Assembly (NCBI RefSeq): GCF_050627025.1
Contig: NZ_CP192472.1
Length of the DNA: 64,000 bases
Origin: Variovorax paradoxus_P
GTDB lineage: Bacteria > Pseudomonadota > Gammaproteobacteria > Burkholderiales > Burkholderiaceae_C
Direction: 5' to 3' (one strand)
Both the position numbers and the translations under genes were made by a program. Under the pieces are notes generated by a model. It searched no databases. It was not told where the DNA came from and saw only the letters and a list, made by a program, of their open reading frames with translations. Positions 62,882 through 64,000 of this stretch are shown here, piece after piece; positions within the stretch are counted from its first letter, which is position 1, and every line of letters begins with the position of its first letter.

Positions 62882-64000
62882 TGCAGGCGCTGAATGCGTG
62901 GATGAACGGCGAACTGGTCGGCACCTGGCTTGTCGACCGGGACTCCCACACCTTCCGGTATCACCCGCAGTGGCTTGAGTCGCCGCGGCAGCGATCGCTG
63001 TCGCTGTCGATTCCGATCAACAGCACGCTCGAAGTCCGAGGCGACGTGGTCAGGAGCTACTTCGACAATCTGCTGCCGGACAGCATCGCGGTCCGGATGC
63101 GCCTGGGCCATCGATTCAAGCTCAAGGACATCGGCACCTTCGATCTGCTCGAGGCCATTGGGCGCGACTGTGTCGGTGCCGTGCAGCTGCTGCCCGAAGG
63201 TGCCGAGCCCCAGGGCTGGAACGCCATGAACTGCGAACCTCTCGGCGACAACGAAGTTGCCGAACTGCTGAGAACGGTTCCGTCCGACGACACGCCCGAA
63301 AGCATGCGCGACGAAGACCTGTTTCGCATCTCTCTTGCCGGCGCCCAGGAGAAGACCGCCCTGACCCGCTGGAAAGGTGCCTGGTGCCGCCCGCACGGTG
63401 CCACGCCCACCACGCACATCATCAAGCTGCCGCTCGGGCTCATCGGCGGTTCACGGCGCGTGGACGCATCCGACTCGGTGCAGAACGAATGGATCTGCGC
63501 GCAGATCGTCGAAGCGCTCGGCCTGCCTGTGGCGCCTACATCCATTGCGACCTTCGAGGGCCAGGCGGTTTTGGTGGTGGAGCGTTTCGATCGCGAGTGG
63601 ATGGACGGCGGCACATGGATCGCGCGCCTTCCCCAAGAAGACTTTTGCCAGGCCATGGGGTTGCCGTCGTCCAGGAAGTACGAGCAGGACGCGGGCCCCG
63701 GCATGCCCAATTGCCTGCAACTCCTGCAAGGAAGCCGGAGTGCCGACGACCGCACCCGGTTTCTCCTGACCCAGCTGGCCTTCTTTCTGCTGGCCGCAAC
63801 CGACGGCCACGCCAAGAACTTTTCGGTCCGCCTGTACCAGGGCGACGTCTATGACATGACGCCGCTCTACGACATCATTTCGATGTGGCCTTATTTCGGC
63901 GCCGGGCCCAACCAGTTCCAGCCGCGCAAGGCCGGTCTGGCCATGGCGGTGCGCTCCAAAAACAAGCACTACGTTTTCCACACCATCCAGGCGCGCCATT
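62881..64000 (+). CDS. hipA: HipA-like serine/threonine kinase toxin (3' end missing)
   Basis: The first 373 residues are visible; the frame is open at the window edge. The protein has the HipA N-terminal region (about 1-110: LNAWMNGELVGTW, VRSYFDNLLPD, FDLLEAIGRDCVGAVQL). The HipA kinase core has the glycine-rich ATP loop SLAGAQEKTALT (about 149-160) and THIIKLP with the ATP-site Lys. The catalytic loop is TDGHAKNFS (Asp308) and the metal Asp is in MTPLYDIIS (Asp331). It is coupled to hipB by a TAATG overlap. HipA kinases arrest growth by phosphorylating GltX or other targets. Confidence 0.9.
   Translation, partial: MQALNAWMNGELVGTWLVDRDSHTFRYHPQWLESPRQRSLSLSIPINSTLEVRGDVVRSYFDNLLPDSIAVRMRLGHRFKLKDIGTFDLLEAIGRDCVGAVQLLPEGAEPQGWNAMNCEPLGDNEVAELLRTVPSDDTPESMRDEDLFRISLAGAQEKTALTRWKGAWCRPHGATPTTHIIKLPLGLIGGSRRVDASDSVQNEWICAQIVEALGLPVAPTSIATFEGQAVLVVERFDREWMDGGTWIARLPQEDFCQAMGLPSSRKYEQDAGPGMPNCLQLLQGSRSADDRTRFLLTQLAFFLLAATDGHAKNFSVRLYQGDVYDMTPLYDIISMWPYFGAGPNQFQPRKAGLAMAVRSKNKHYVFHTIQARH

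Overview
The window is GC-rich chromosomal DNA from a betaproteobacterium, most likely Burkholderiales/Comamonadaceae and probably Variovorax or a close relative. The basis is codon use and familiar gene order (dnaA divergent from rpmH-rnpA-yidD-yidC-mnmE; metX-metW; amgK-rsmE divergent from lptD-surA-rsmA; kdsD-kdsC-lptC; a Bug-type solute receptor). No phage, insertion sequence, CRISPR array, rRNA or tRNA gene was seen. Nearly all the sequence is coding, with many 1-4 base stop/start overlaps.

Layout. 1-5.8 kb: replication initiator and ribosome/membrane-insertion genes. 5.9-11.1 kb: a zinc-ribbon membrane protein, a KefB/C-type antiporter, then Kdo synthesis and LPS transport (kdsD, kdsC, lptC). 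11.2-13.6 kb: an SDR enzyme, a glycine-rich RRM protein, and a GDT1-family manganese exporter behind a yybP-ykoY riboswitch. 13.6-15.5 kb: metX-metW behind a SAM-II riboswitch and terminator. 15.6-23.4 kb: housekeeping and accessory enzymes (YigZ, K+ channel, bactofilin, DUF72, two M20 peptidases, MFS, YidB). 23.5-30.3 kb: rsmE, amgK, lptD, surA, rsmA. 30.4-31.5 kb: a secreted barnase-like RNase with its barstar. 31.7-34 kb: malic enzyme. 34.2-40.2 kb: a five-gene cluster (SPFH/SHOCT, DUF4178, DUF350, membrane aminopropyltransferase, FAD lipoprotein) that looks like a polyamine-linked envelope system. 40.3-48.5 kb: phytase-like esterase, LysR, speD-murU-pepP, tkt, gap. 48.5-62.3 kb: accessory genes, including an uncharacterised lipoprotein pair, an Nramp transporter, a protealysin-like protease with an emfourin inhibitor, two pirins, CYTH-CHAD, SlyD, an amidohydrolase and a Bug receptor. 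62.4-64 kb: a hipBA toxin-antitoxin pair, cut off at the window end.

Functional links inside the window. SpeD (44.8 kb) makes the decarboxylated SAM that the membrane aminopropyltransferase (37 kb) would use, and MetX/MetW feed methionine and SAM. AmgK (24 kb) and MurU (44 kb) are successive steps of the MurNAc recycling bypass but sit 20 kb apart. LptC, LptD and SurA serve LPS export and outer-membrane assembly. The riboswitch-controlled exporter and the Nramp importer are opposite sides of manganese homeostasis. Three gene pairs couple a hydrolase or toxin with a protein inhibitor or antitoxin: RNase/barstar, protealysin/emfourin and HipA/HipB.
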